Positions 25,719 to 32,707 are shown, counted from the first letter of the stretch. The stretch is 32,707 bases of DNA from Staphylococcus pseudoxylosus (GCF_003697915.1 NZ_RCVN01000019.1:1-32707); one strand, 5' to 3'. Notes: generated by a model not told the origin, from the sequence alone. Numbers and translations are program-made.

Positions 25719-26969
25719 GTGAATTTACAAAATGTCTTAGATAATTTTCAAACGTTTAATAACTTTGCTCGAAACGAACGCAATGGTGGTATTAATCGTA
25801 TCGCATTTACACACCCAGAGAGGTTAGCTGCATTAAAGTTTTCTATGTTATGCCAAAAAGCTGGATTAGATGTATATTTTGATTTCTTCGGAAATGTCAT
25901 TGCACGCAGAGAAGGTAAAGACCCATCTTTGAAACCGGTAGTTTTAGGTTCTCACATTGATACTGTGAAAGACGGTGGCCAATATGACGGGTTACTTGGT
26001 GTACTAGGTGCTTTAGAGGTGATTGAACATTTAAATACACATGAAATAGAAACTGATCACCCTATCATCGTCATTGCTTTTGCCTGTGAGGAGTCAACAA
26101 GATTTAACGAGGCTACATTAGGAAGTAAATACTTAACAGGTAAGATGACGAAATCGGATATGAAATATATTAAAGATAATGAAGGCAATATACTTTATGA
26201 TGTCGTCGAACCCTTATCTCAAGATATGCATGGCAAGGCTGCATTATTTGAACGTAACCAAATTAAAGCTTTTTTAGAGCTGCACATTGAACAAGGTCCA
26301 ATCCTTGAAAAGAACAACAAAGATATTGGTATTGTCACAGATATTGCTGCCCCTCACCGTTTTAAGTTGAATATCCAAGGTGTCACGAGTCATTCTGGTT
26401 CTACTCCTATGCCTATGAGAATCGATGCACTGACTACCTCGTCAGAAATTATTTTAAGTATTGAATCTATAGGGCAAGCTTATCATGATCAAGGCATTGT
26501 TACGACAGTTGGTTACGCTAATGTATATCCAAATACGATGAATGCAATTCCAGGTGAAGTCACTTTGCTTATTGATATTCGTGGAAAAGACCTAGCAGTA
26601 CGTGAACAAGTTGTTACAGAAATCCAACAACAAATTCAAGCTATTACTCAAAAACGCAAAACAGTATACCATTTAGACGATTTAGGTCAAGACGACCCAC
26701 GAAGTTTCAATCATAAAATGGCTCGAATTACTGAACTGAGTTGTCTTCAGTCCGACTATAGTTTCCGTTATATGTATAGTGGTGCAGGCCATGACGCGAT
26801 GAATTTCGCACCTATTTGTCCCACGAGTATGATTTTTATTCCTTGTAAAAAAGGCATTAGTCACTCACCAGAAGAATCTGTCACTGAGCAACAAATAGCC
26901 AAGGGTATTCAAGTTTATATAGATACAACGATTGAGTTAGCCAAACTAGAAACAATACTAGAAGATTAA
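25719..26969 (+). CDS. M20-family N-carbamoyl amino acid hydrolase / allantoate amidohydrolase-like
   Basis: This 416-residue M20 (hydantoinase/carbamoylase type) metallohydrolase has His79 in LGSHIDTVKDGGQYDG, Asp90, Glu124/Glu125 in CEESTRFNEATLGSKYLTGK, LHIEQGPIL, VTSHSGSTPMPMR and YSGAGHDAMNF. The EESTRFNEATLGSK form is that of N-carbamoyl-L-amino acid hydrolases more than of AllC (EEGSRFPYAFWGSK). It probably acts on a different ureido compound, such as a carbamoyl amino acid or ureidoglycolate. The GTG at 25719 is preferred: AAGGAG lies 9-10 bases upstream, whereas the ATG at 25710 is too close. It is probably cotranscribed with the preceding hydrolase. A terminator follows. Confidence 0.82.
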   Translation: MNLQNVLDNFQTFNNFARNERNGGINRIAFTHPERLAALKFSMLCQKAGLDVYFDFFGNVIARREGKDPSLKPVVLGSHIDTVKDGGQYDGLLGVLGALEVIEHLNTHEIETDHPIIVIAFACEESTRFNEATLGSKYLTGKMTKSDMKYIKDNEGNILYDVVEPLSQDMHGKAALFERNQIKAFLELHIEQGPILEKNNKDIGIVTDIAAPHRFKLNIQGVTSHSGSTPMPMRIDALTTSSEIILSIESIGQAYHDQGIVTTVGYANVYPNTMNAIPGEVTLLIDIRGKDLAVREQVVTEIQQQIQAITQKRKTVYHLDDLGQDDPRSFNHKMARITELSCLQSDYSFRYMYSGAGHDAMNFAPICPTSMIFIPCKKGISHSPEESVTEQQIAKGIQVYIDTTIELAKLETILED

Positions 26970-27031
26970 TACATCTATTGTAAATATTGCTTTCATTGAT
27001 TTTCTCCAAAATAATAATATAATTAACAACT

Positions 27032-27074
27032 AAAGTGAGTATCCTATTACACAAAGTAGGTTTCTCACTTTTTT
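27032..27074 (+). terminator. Terminator of the hydrolase operon
   Basis: AAAGTGAG pairs with CTCACTTT, with an inner CCTA/TAGG, followed by a short run of T. It lies about 60 bases after the M20 gene. Confidence 0.75.
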
Positions 27075-27169
27075 ACGCACAATACTTTATGAAAAACTTT
27101 ACATGTTAAAATTAAATTTTTAACTTCAAAATACTTTTAGAGACTATACAATGACAGAGGTTGATTATA

Positions 27170-27757
27170 ATGACGAAGATATGTTTTATCAGACATGGAG
27201 AAACTGATTGGAATACTGCTGGGCGATTACAAGGACTTACAAATACCCCTTTAAATGAGAAAGGTATAGAACAAGCCAAAGCATGCGGCCAGTATTTAAA
27301 AGCATCACATTGGGATGTAATACTTACAAGCCCATTATCAAGAGCTAAAACAACTGCACAATGGATTCAACATTACTTAAATATCCCATTGATAGAAAAC
27401 GACGCTTTTATCGAAGTTTCTTTTGGAGATGCTGAAGGGTTAACTCCGGAAGAACGCAGTGCAAAATTCCCTTCACTCATTTATCCAAATAAAGAAAAAG
27501 AAGCGGTAATCAAAGACCGCTTCTTAAAAGGTATAGATTTAGTTAATGATACTTATAAAGATAAAAATATATTAATCATTTCTCATGGAGCTTTTATAAA
27601 TGCCATATTTCATCATTATTCAAATGGTAACTTGGGGACCGGTATTACAAAACTTACAAATGGCAGTATGAGCACACTAAAAATTACTGATGGTCATTAT
27701 ACTATTATCAATTATGACCAAACTTCACATTTGCCGATGCAAAGCTCAGGCATCTAA
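27170..27757 (+). CDS. Histidine phosphatase family protein (phosphoglycerate mutase-like)
   Basis: This 195-residue protein has the RHG motif FIRHGETDWNTAGRLQG with catalytic His9, Arg58 in SPLSRAKTTA, acid Glu82 in FIEVSFGDAEG and second His139 in ISHGAFINA. All four phosphate-handling residues are there, so it should be an active phosphatase. Small members of this branch (GpmB/CobC/PhoE-like) act on varied phosphate esters, and the substrate cannot be told. The ATG at 27170 has AGAGGT 8 bases upstream; the TTG at 27161 is the start of the open frame only. It is a single gene. Confidence 0.87.
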   Translation: MTKICFIRHGETDWNTAGRLQGLTNTPLNEKGIEQAKACGQYLKASHWDVILTSPLSRAKTTAQWIQHYLNIPLIENDAFIEVSFGDAEGLTPEERSAKFPSLIYPNKEKEAVIKDRFLKGIDLVNDTYKDKNILIISHGAFINAIFHHYSNGNLGTGITKLTNGSMSTLKITDGHYTIINYDQTSHLPMQSSGI

Positions 27758-27846
27758 AAACAATAAACGCACGAAACAGAAATCTAATATAATTAAAAAG
27801 TTGCGTTATCCTGCGATATAGCTGGATTTGAAAGGGTTAAATGATT

Positions 27847-28003
27847 ACCTGAGCCTTAGCTCATGCATAAGCCCCGCTAACTCTTAAAAGCGGAACACCT
27901 GAGTAAGTACTCATGTGTATACGCCACTCACTTTTAAAAGTAGAACACCTGAATAAAACTTAGATGTAAGCAGCACTAACTTAATAACTTAATAAGTGCT
28001 GCT
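27847..28003 (+). repeat. Three-unit tandem repeat (50-bp period) of paired hairpins
   Basis: Units begin with ACCTGA at 27847, 27897 and 27947. The first two agree at 34 of 50 bases. Each holds two small stems, for example TGAGC/GCTCA and CCGCT/AGCGG in unit 1 against TGAGT/ACTCA and CCACT/AGTAG in unit 2. Some changes fall as matched pairs that keep the stems. Unit 3 ends in a stronger stem AGCAGCACT/AGTGCTGCT (27969-28003). There is no open frame. The block lies between the convergent histidine phosphatase and GNAT genes, so it may be a 3'-end structure, a small RNA or a dispersed element. Confidence 0.6.
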
Positions 28004-28040
28004 TTAAAAAAGCTGCTCTTTAAAGAAGTGGGTTTAACAG

Positions 28041-28541
28041 TTAGTATTCACTTCTCAAAATAGCATAGTTTAATGTATCTCTATATTCACCGTCTACTAG
28101 CCTATTTTCTCTAAATATACCTTCTAGCTTCATTTCTAAATTTTGTAACACCATGCTTGCCGCTATATTATTTGAATCAATAGATGCCCATATTCTGTTT
28201 AATTTCAGCACTTTGAAGGCATATTTGATAATGGTTTTAGCTATATTTGTTGCGATACCATTGTTCCAATAATTTGGATGAATAATAAAGTCGATTTCGG
28301 CACTTTTATGCTCTTCATCTATAGCTAATTGTATCGTCCCAATCACTTTATCAGTATCAGGATTAACTAAAACATTATAAACAAAATTCGAATCTTTATT
28401 TATAACTTCGCTAATAAATTGCTTCGTCTCCTCATTACTTTGAGCACGCCAAGTTTGGTACTTAGTTACTTCTGTTAAGTTATGTAATTCATTTATGTCA
28501 TCTATATCTGTATCAATTAAATCTCTAGAATAGAAATCCAT
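28041..28541 (-). CDS. GNAT-family N-acetyltransferase (RimJ/RimL-like)
   Basis: This 166-residue protein has a GNAT fold. Residues 1-20 give the first strand (MDFYSRDLIDTDIDDINELH), VIGTIQLAIDEE the beta4 region, and IHPNYWNNGIATNIAKTIIKYAF the acetyl-CoA pyrophosphate loop (NNGIAT in place of R/QxxGxG/A). LNRIWASIDSNNIAASMVLQNLEMKLEGIFRE is the typical Rim-type end. It transfers acetyl groups to an amino group on a protein or small molecule; the target is unknown. AGGAGG precedes ATG 28541. A short AGAAGTG/CACTTCT stem overlaps the last codons. Confidence 0.87.
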   Translation of the reverse strand: MDFYSRDLIDTDIDDINELHNLTEVTKYQTWRAQSNEETKQFISEVINKDSNFVYNVLVNPDTDKVIGTIQLAIDEEHKSAEIDFIIHPNYWNNGIATNIAKTIIKYAFKVLKLNRIWASIDSNNIAASMVLQNLEMKLEGIFRENRLVDGEYRDTLNYAILRSEY

Positions 28542-28924
28542 ATTTAGCCTCCTAAGATTTTAAAAATCAACTATTATTACTACCTTATGCATATCTCTGT
28601 TGTAGCTTGAATTATTTATGAATTAGGTTTTTATATTCAATTGAATCAAGTATTTTATCAGCCGCTGGCACATTAAAGCTTATCAATATAGAATTTATTT
28701 AACTTAAATATTCAATACTGTCACTTTAATTTATCACAGGTTAAATACTACTAAAAATGAAAGTAATTATTCCAAGCGTCTCACGCCCTCACCACGGAAA
28801 GCTTCAATTTAAACATTAACGATAAACTGATTTAAAACCACTCAGCAATCCAATAATTTTTAATTATATTTTTTAAATTTATAAATAATATTCATTTATA
28901 GGCATTATAACTTTATATACACAT

Positions 28925-28976
28925 AAGTTAAATATTAAGTTATCATTTAATAATAACTTAATATTTAACTTTTTTA
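28925..28976 (+). terminator. Strong stem-loop with T-run, 19-bp perfect stem
   Basis: AAGTTAAATATTAAGTTAT and its exact complement enclose 9 bases, and six T follow on the plus strand. There is no obvious plus-strand gene upstream to terminate, so either an unseen RNA ends here or it insulates the sigma operon. Confidence 0.65.
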
Positions 28977-28997
28977 TTTTATGAATATATTTCAATA

Positions 28998-29025
28998 AAA
29001 AGTTCACCCTGATTGGTGAACTTTT
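28998..29025. terminator. Second stem-loop just upstream of the sigma-factor gene
   Basis: AAAAGTTCACC pairs with GGTGAACTTTT around six bases, with T or A runs on both sides, so it can work in both directions. It ends about 30 bases before the sigma gene's ribosome binding site and may act as an attenuator in its leader. Confidence 0.6.
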
Positions 29026-29100
29026 TCTATTCAAATTACGTATTTTTATAAACAAGGAGGGGAAGGCACGCTAGATGAAAATGATCTATATAAACTGATT

Positions 29101-29634
29101 GTGGAGAAAAAGGATAGCAAAAGTCTAGAAATCCTATATGATCGGTACGAGTCATTGTTATTTAATTTGGCTTATAAAATCACTCAAGACAAGCAATCTA
29201 GTGAGGAAATCTTACAAGATATTTTTATGAAAATTTGGCATCAAAAAGCAATTTTCAAATCTGAAAAAGGTAAATTATCAACTTGGCTCATTACACTATG
29301 TCGTAATGGAGCAATTGATATTGTAAGAAAGCGAAAAATCACAGAAAGTGAATTCAACGAGGAATTTCAAGGACTACAACTGAGTGGCTTACCTGAGTAT
29401 GATTTATTAGATAAAGAATGTTCAGAACACATTCAAAAAATGATTTCATATTTAAATAAAGATCAACAAGATATCATTGCTCTATTTTATTATAAAGGGT
29501 TAAGCCAACAAGAGATTGCACATAAATTGGACACACCTTTAGGCACTGTAAAGAGCAGACTTCGCTTATCAATACAACATTTAAATAACTACTTTAAAAA
29601 AGTTTCAAGAAGGGAGCGTGAAGAAAATGAATGA
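29101..29634 (+). CDS. ECF-type RNA polymerase sigma factor
   Basis: This protein of about 177 residues has sigma region 2 (YESLLFNLAYKITQDKQSSE, EEILQDIFMKIWHQKA, KLSTWLITLCRNGAIDIVRKRK) and region 4 (LNKDQQDIIALFYYKGLSQQ, EIAHKLDTPLGTVKSRLRLS). It lacks regions 1 and 3, as ECF factors do. It overlaps by 8 bases a gene for a membrane-bound RskA-like protein, its likely anti-sigma factor. The start is uncertain. The GTG at 29101 has no ribosome binding site, while the good AGGAGGGGAAGG at 29056-29066 faces a CTA codon at 29071 in the proper frame, from which family-like LDENDLYKLI could be read. The same site also serves a 7-codon frame at 29075-29098. Confidence 0.85.
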   Translation: MEKKDSKSLEILYDRYESLLFNLAYKITQDKQSSEEILQDIFMKIWHQKAIFKSEKGKLSTWLITLCRNGAIDIVRKRKITESEFNEEFQGLQLSGLPEYDLLDKECSEHIQKMISYLNKDQQDIIALFYYKGLSQQEIAHKLDTPLGTVKSRLRLSIQHLNNYFKKVSRREREENE

Positions 29635-30436
29635 TAAAAAAGTTGATAAAATATACGATTATTTTAATGACAATTTAGATGAATACGAAAAAGAAGAAAT
29701 TGAAAAAGCATTACATTCATCTTCTGAAAGTGATGAAGCTTTAAACGCCATTAATATTCTTCACGATACGCTTCCTTATAGTAATAAAGAAGTTGAACCT
29801 CCAACGGGTATGAAGCAAAGAATATTAGACGCAGTTATTAATGAAGATCATGAAAACCAACAGAATCAATCAAACGACCACAGTCAAGACGCTATGCCTT
29901 TGCATAAAAGTGTTACCCAAAATTCAAATGAATCACAGCAATATAAACAAAGTGATTATAAGCAAACTAAGCATACATGGGTTAAACGATTTTCTATAGG
30001 GATTATGGCGGCGTTATTACTGTTATCACTGATTGGAAATGGCGTTCAATATTTTAACCACAAAGAATCACAGAAACAATCGTCACCATTGATTAATACC
30101 AATGATACACACGCCATCAATTTGAAATCTATGAATGAAGAAAAAACACAAGGTCAAGCTTATGTATCTAATAGCAAAACTAATAATAAGTTAATGGTCG
30201 AAGCTAATGATATTGAAGCTACAACAGGTAATGAAGTTTATCAAGTTTGGGTCATTAAAGATGACAAACCGCATCCCGCAGGAACATTCGCAACTAAAAA
30301 TAACAAAGGTATGGTCGTATTCGACTTAAATGACATCGATGTAGACAGAAATGATACCATTGCAATCACCTTAGAACCTTCACCAAACAACGCAGAACCT
30401 AAAGGACAAATGATCATGGCTAGTAAAGAAGTTTAA
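29627..30436 (+). CDS. Anti-sigma factor, RskA-like, membrane-anchored
   Basis: This 269-residue protein has a short N-terminal cytoplasmic domain of the zinc-free anti-sigma type (KIYDYFNDNLDEYEKEEIEK, residues 8-27), a Gln/Asn-rich linker at about 75-115, one membrane helix at 122-143 (FSIGIMAALLLLSLIGNGVQ) and an extracellular RskA C-terminal domain. The latter contains EVYQVWVIKDDKPHPAGTF and DTIAITLEPSPNNAEPKGQM. Such proteins hold their ECF sigma factor at the membrane and release it after proteolysis on a signal. The ATG at 29627 fits the GGGAG about 10 bases upstream, and overlap with the sigma stop implies coupled translation. The signal is unknown. Confidence 0.85.
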   Translation: MNDKKVDKIYDYFNDNLDEYEKEEIEKALHSSSESDEALNAINILHDTLPYSNKEVEPPTGMKQRILDAVINEDHENQQNQSNDHSQDAMPLHKSVTQNSNESQQYKQSDYKQTKHTWVKRFSIGIMAALLLLSLIGNGVQYFNHKESQKQSSPLINTNDTHAINLKSMNEEKTQGQAYVSNSKTNNKLMVEANDIEATTGNEVYQVWVIKDDKPHPAGTFATKNNKGMVVFDLNDIDVDRNDTIAITLEPSPNNAEPKGQMIMASKEV

Positions 30437-30448
30437 TAAAATTATCTG

Positions 30449-30479
30449 AAAGGATCACTAATTTATGTGATCCTTTTTT
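30449..30479 (+). terminator. Terminator of the sigma/anti-sigma operon
   Basis: AAAGGATCAC pairs with GTGATCCTTT around eight bases, followed by four more T. It begins 12 bases after the stop codon. Confidence 0.85.
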
Positions 30480-30573
30480 AATTTTTATACGTATATCTCT
30501 TAATTACATTTTTAATAAGACACTGATTATATTTGTACGATTAGAAACTGAATAGAAAAGGTGGATACAAACT

Positions 30574-32049
30574 ATGAAAATAACCGTTAAAGATATCTTG
30601 TCAGTCATTAAGCAAAATACAGTCGAATCTTCAAAATGTGTAAAATTAGATTCAGAAGTCGTTTGTGAAAAAGTTACTTCAATGTACCAAGATATAAGCC
30701 AAGCTACCCTATTTATGCTAAAAGATTCAGAAAATGTAACATATTATGCTCAATGTGCTAATGAGATGAATCCTTTGCTTGTGATTACAGATGCGTCCCC
30801 CTCTAAATTTAGCCATTTAGTATATCATATGCCTATGATTTATATAACAGATTTTCCAGAAGTAGCTAATAACTTAGTCAAATTATTTTATAAAAGAGCA
30901 ATTGAACATATGAATTTCATCGCTGTTACAGGTACAAATGGTAAAACGACAACAAGTCATATGATCGGTAATTTACTTACACAACTTGATAAAAAAGTGG
31001 CTATTATAGGTACGATGGGAATATACGACGGGAATTATAATAAACTTAACTTTAAGCATTCAACTCAAACTACACCAATGTATTTTGAAATGGCTGAGAT
31101 TATAAATTACTTTTATAACGAAAATTATGATTATATCGTTTACGAAGCTACTTCTATAGCTTTGGATCAAAGACGGACAGATTTTATCAAAAATGATTTA
31201 GCCGTTTTCACTAATTTCAGTCCAGAACATCTAGAATATCACGGAACTATGACTAATTATTTAAAAGCTAAATTAAGACTAGATAGATTAAGCTCACTAA
31301 ATTTAGTCAATTTAGATACGGCAGAATATCGTACTATTTTAAAAGACGAACGGCATTTTTCTACTACACAAAACGCATATTATCAATATCATATTACTAA
31401 TGACGCTTTGGATATAGAGATTAACAATGATGCATATACAATCGTACCTAGATTTAAAGGTGGGCATAACTTTATAAACTTAGCCACAAGTATATTCGCT
31501 TTGGATAAACTAGGTTTTGATTCAAAGAAAATCGTTAAAGTTGCTTCCACAATTAATCCACCATTACATCGCTTTCAAATAGTAGAAATAGATGCTTATA
31601 CGATTATATTGGATTTTGCACACACTGCTTTGGCCATTAAAGAATCTATAAATAACGCTTTGAATTATAGTAAAAGTATTAATAAGCGCTTAAATACAAT
31701 GGTTACAGGCATAGGATTGAGAGGTTTAGATAAAATAAAATTGACCGTAGATACATTACCTCAGGGTATTCATAAATTGATGATTGCTGCAGAACAAGTA
31801 GGATATGAAGACCCAGAAAAAATCCTTCGCTTTATGTTTAAGCATTTACCAGATTGCTATAGAACGAGCAATGTTTTGCGTGGTGCTTCACGGAAAGAAG
31901 GCATAAAATCACTTCTACAGGCAACAGATAAAAATAATGAGATCATTTTACTTACTGGTATAAATGAACCACAAAATTATAAAGGCCAAAAATACGATCA
32001 CGATGATCACGAATATGCAAAAAAGATATTACAAGACCTCAAACATTAA
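30574..32049 (+). CDS. Divergent Mur ligase family protein (MurE-like)
   Basis: This 491-residue ATP-dependent ligase has the three-domain layout of MurE: N-terminal domain to about 113, central domain with P-loop TGTNGKTTTS (119-128), EATSIALDQRRTDFIKNDLA and VFTNFSPEHLEYHGTMTNYLKAK (211-233, with Lys for carbamylation), and DFAHTA (347-352). The MurE signatures that follow are altered. The usual GGdRD region reads TGIGLRGLDK, the DNPR amino-acid-binding motif is replaced by AAEQVGYEDP (405-414), and GKGHE is replaced by GINEP (462-466). It should bind ATP and form an amide-type bond, but the substrates probably differ from those of the essential MurE. AAAGGTGG precedes the ATG. It is a single gene with its own terminator. 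Confidence 0.78.
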   Translation: MKITVKDILSVIKQNTVESSKCVKLDSEVVCEKVTSMYQDISQATLFMLKDSENVTYYAQCANEMNPLLVITDASPSKFSHLVYHMPMIYITDFPEVANNLVKLFYKRAIEHMNFIAVTGTNGKTTTSHMIGNLLTQLDKKVAIIGTMGIYDGNYNKLNFKHSTQTTPMYFEMAEIINYFYNENYDYIVYEATSIALDQRRTDFIKNDLAVFTNFSPEHLEYHGTMTNYLKAKLRLDRLSSLNLVNLDTAEYRTILKDERHFSTTQNAYYQYHITNDALDIEINNDAYTIVPRFKGGHNFINLATSIFALDKLGFDSKKIVKVASTINPPLHRFQIVEIDAYTIILDFAHTALAIKESINNALNYSKSINKRLNTMVTGIGLRGLDKIKLTVDTLPQGIHKLMIAAEQVGYEDPEKILRFMFKHLPDCYRTSNVLRGASRKEGIKSLLQATDKNNEIILLTGINEPQNYKGQKYDHDDHEYAKKILQDLKH

Positions 32050-32063
32050 ACAATAATATCACT

Positions 32064-32096
32064 AAAAAAAAGCCCCTTAAAATTGGGGCTTTTTTT
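32064..32096. terminator. Bidirectional terminator between the Mur ligase and Met-rich protein genes
   Basis: AAAAAAAGCCCC and GGGGCTTTTTTT form a stem around TTAAAATT. With A and T runs on both sides it can end both converging transcripts. Confidence 0.9.
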
Positions 32097-32117
32097 ATGC
32101 CTTTATTCATATATAAA

Positions 32118-32707
32118 TTAACGAATCATTACTTTCATTAAATAGCCATGCTTATCGAAGAAAGCTTGATACATACCGTTATTGGTTTCGTAAGTCATAT
32201 ATGAGCCATCCGTTGTCGTGCCTTCATCCACCATATGATTAGTCATATGTGCTTTTTCAAACATTTCTTTACTTACCGTATCTGGTTTCGTTTCAAAAGT
32301 TATATGAATTACTTGTCCATCTTTATTCATATCGATCATTGAGTCATAAACTGCTTTACTTGATACAACATCTTTATCAGATGCAGCTGTATTAACTTTA
32401 TAACCATCAATCATAACGTTGTCGTGTTGTAATGCGCTTACAAAATCATATGCTTGAGTAAATTGTCCATCATATGTTGTATATCCATCATAATTATAAT
32501 ATGGCATCATAGTTGTTTGCCCCATTTGGTCGTTCATTGCCATGTCCTGTTGACCCATGTTGTTATTCATGTGTCCCATTTGCTCGTTCATTGCCATGTT
32601 CTGTTGATTTATGTTGTTATTCATGTGTCCCATTTGCTCATTCATTGCCATGTCTTGTTGATTCATGTTGTTATTCATGTATCCCATTTGCTCATTCATT
32701 GCCATGT
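32118..32707 (-). CDS. Methionine-rich repeat protein, C-terminal part; runs off the right edge
   Basis: The visible 195 residues lack the true N-terminus, because the frame is still in repeats at the edge. Residues 1-63 hold three and a half 18-residue units (MAMNEQMGHMNNNMNQQD) very rich in Met, Asn and Gln. The rest is a soluble domain (QFTQAYDFVSALQHDNVMID, ..., NNGMYQAFFDKHGYLMKVMIR) that I do not recognise. Met-rich repeats with His are seen in periplasmic or secreted copper-binding proteins, and also in surface proteins with low-complexity linkers, so copper binding is only a guess. The C-terminus shows no LPXTG sorting signal. A signal peptide would be outside the window. Confidence 0.7.
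   Translation of the reverse strand, partial: MAMNEQMGYMNNNMNQQDMAMNEQMGHMNNNINQQNMAMNEQMGHMNNNMGQQDMAMNDQMGQTTMMPYYNYDGYTTYDGQFTQAYDFVSALQHDNVMIDGYKVNTAASDKDVVSSKAVYDSMIDMNKDGQVIHITFETKPDTVSKEMFEKAHMTNHMVDEGTTTDGSYMTYETNNGMYQAFFDKHGYLMKVMIR
32544..32707 (-). repeat. 54-bp tandem repeat in the Met-rich protein gene
   Basis: Three full 54-base units (32705-32652, 32651-32598, 32597-32544) encode 18 residues each, and a partial fourth follows toward the C-terminus. Units differ at a few bases, some silent, so the array is older than the identical units at the left edge of the window. Confidence 0.9.

Larger units (their letters stand above)
28560..29040. other. Gene-free stretch between the GNAT and sigma-factor genes
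   Basis: About 480 very AT-rich bases without a credible open frame on either strand. The part at 28760-28810 is less AT-rich (CCAAGCGTCTCACGCCCTCA) and could be a relic of older sequence. The right end holds two strong stem-loops listed separately. No promoter for the GNAT gene stood out. Confidence 0.6.

Noticed and set aside
27847..28003. Possible CRISPR array because of regular 50-bp spacing
   Set aside because: The units are alike along their whole length with no unique spacers between fixed repeats, and no cas genes are present.
28680..28900. Remnant gene or small toxin in the gap before the sigma gene
   Set aside because: Short frames on both strands lack ribosome binding sites and break after 10-20 codons.

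Overview
The window looks like a chromosomal segment of a coagulase-negative Staphylococcus. The base composition is AT-rich, a YSIRK-type surface-protein signal sits at the left edge, Shine-Dalgarno sequences are strong (AGGAGG type), and BrnQ, FloT, FabH and Mur-ligase-family proteins are present. A member of the novobiocin-resistant S. saprophyticus/xylosus-like group is likely, but this is inference. I see no tRNA, rRNA, insertion sequence, prophage or CRISPR.

Layout. 1-560 (-): a YSIRK surface-protein gene broken by an in-frame stop and running off the left edge, preceded by a 21-residue amphipathic peptide gene with a very good ribosome binding site. 792-3722: a divergent NSS transporter (-) and brnQ (+), with a cre-like site and a CodY-like box between them. 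3964-11539: a DUF1801 protein, flotillin FloT, a methyltransferase-like protein, a FabH-type ketoacyl synthase, a divergent SDR + small protein + MerR set, an Est30-like carboxylesterase and a one-pass membrane protein. 11603-11712 (-): a probable unannotated small RNA. 11846: a secreted poly-gamma-glutamate hydrolase homologue.

Core, 12749-26969: a ureide (allantoate) utilisation locus. On the minus strand, in transcription order, it carries allC (allantoate amidohydrolase), allE (ureidoglycine aminohydrolase), two ureidoglycolate dehydrogenase genes (allD type), allF/allG/allH (fdrA/ylbE/ylbF, oxamate carbamoyltransferase) and allK (carbamate kinase), followed by an MFS carrier. Divergent from allC are an alpha/beta hydrolase and a second M20 amidohydrolase. 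A PucG-type ureidoglycine-glyoxylate aminotransferase lies at the far end. Together they can take allantoate to ureidoglycine, then ureidoglycolate, then oxalurate, then oxamate plus carbamoyl phosphate, with ATP made by carbamate kinase. PucG offers a second way to oxalurate that yields glycine. Allantoinase and a dedicated regulator are not in the window. The allC promoter has a near-consensus cre site over its -10 box, so the locus is probably under carbon catabolite control.

Right part: a histidine phosphatase, a three-unit 50-bp tandem repeat of hairpins with compensatory changes, a GNAT acetyltransferase, a 500-bp non-coding stretch with two strong stem-loops, a sigma factor / RskA-like anti-sigma pair whose sigma start codon is odd, a divergent MurE-like ligase lacking the usual MurE signature motifs, and a methionine-rich 18-residue-repeat protein that runs off the right edge.

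Best candidates for new biology: the PSM-like micropeptide at 496-561, the small RNA at 11603-11712, the 50-bp hairpin repeat, the hybrid PucG/AllFGHK ureide locus with its unexplained hydrolases, the atypical Mur ligase and the Met-rich repeat protein.
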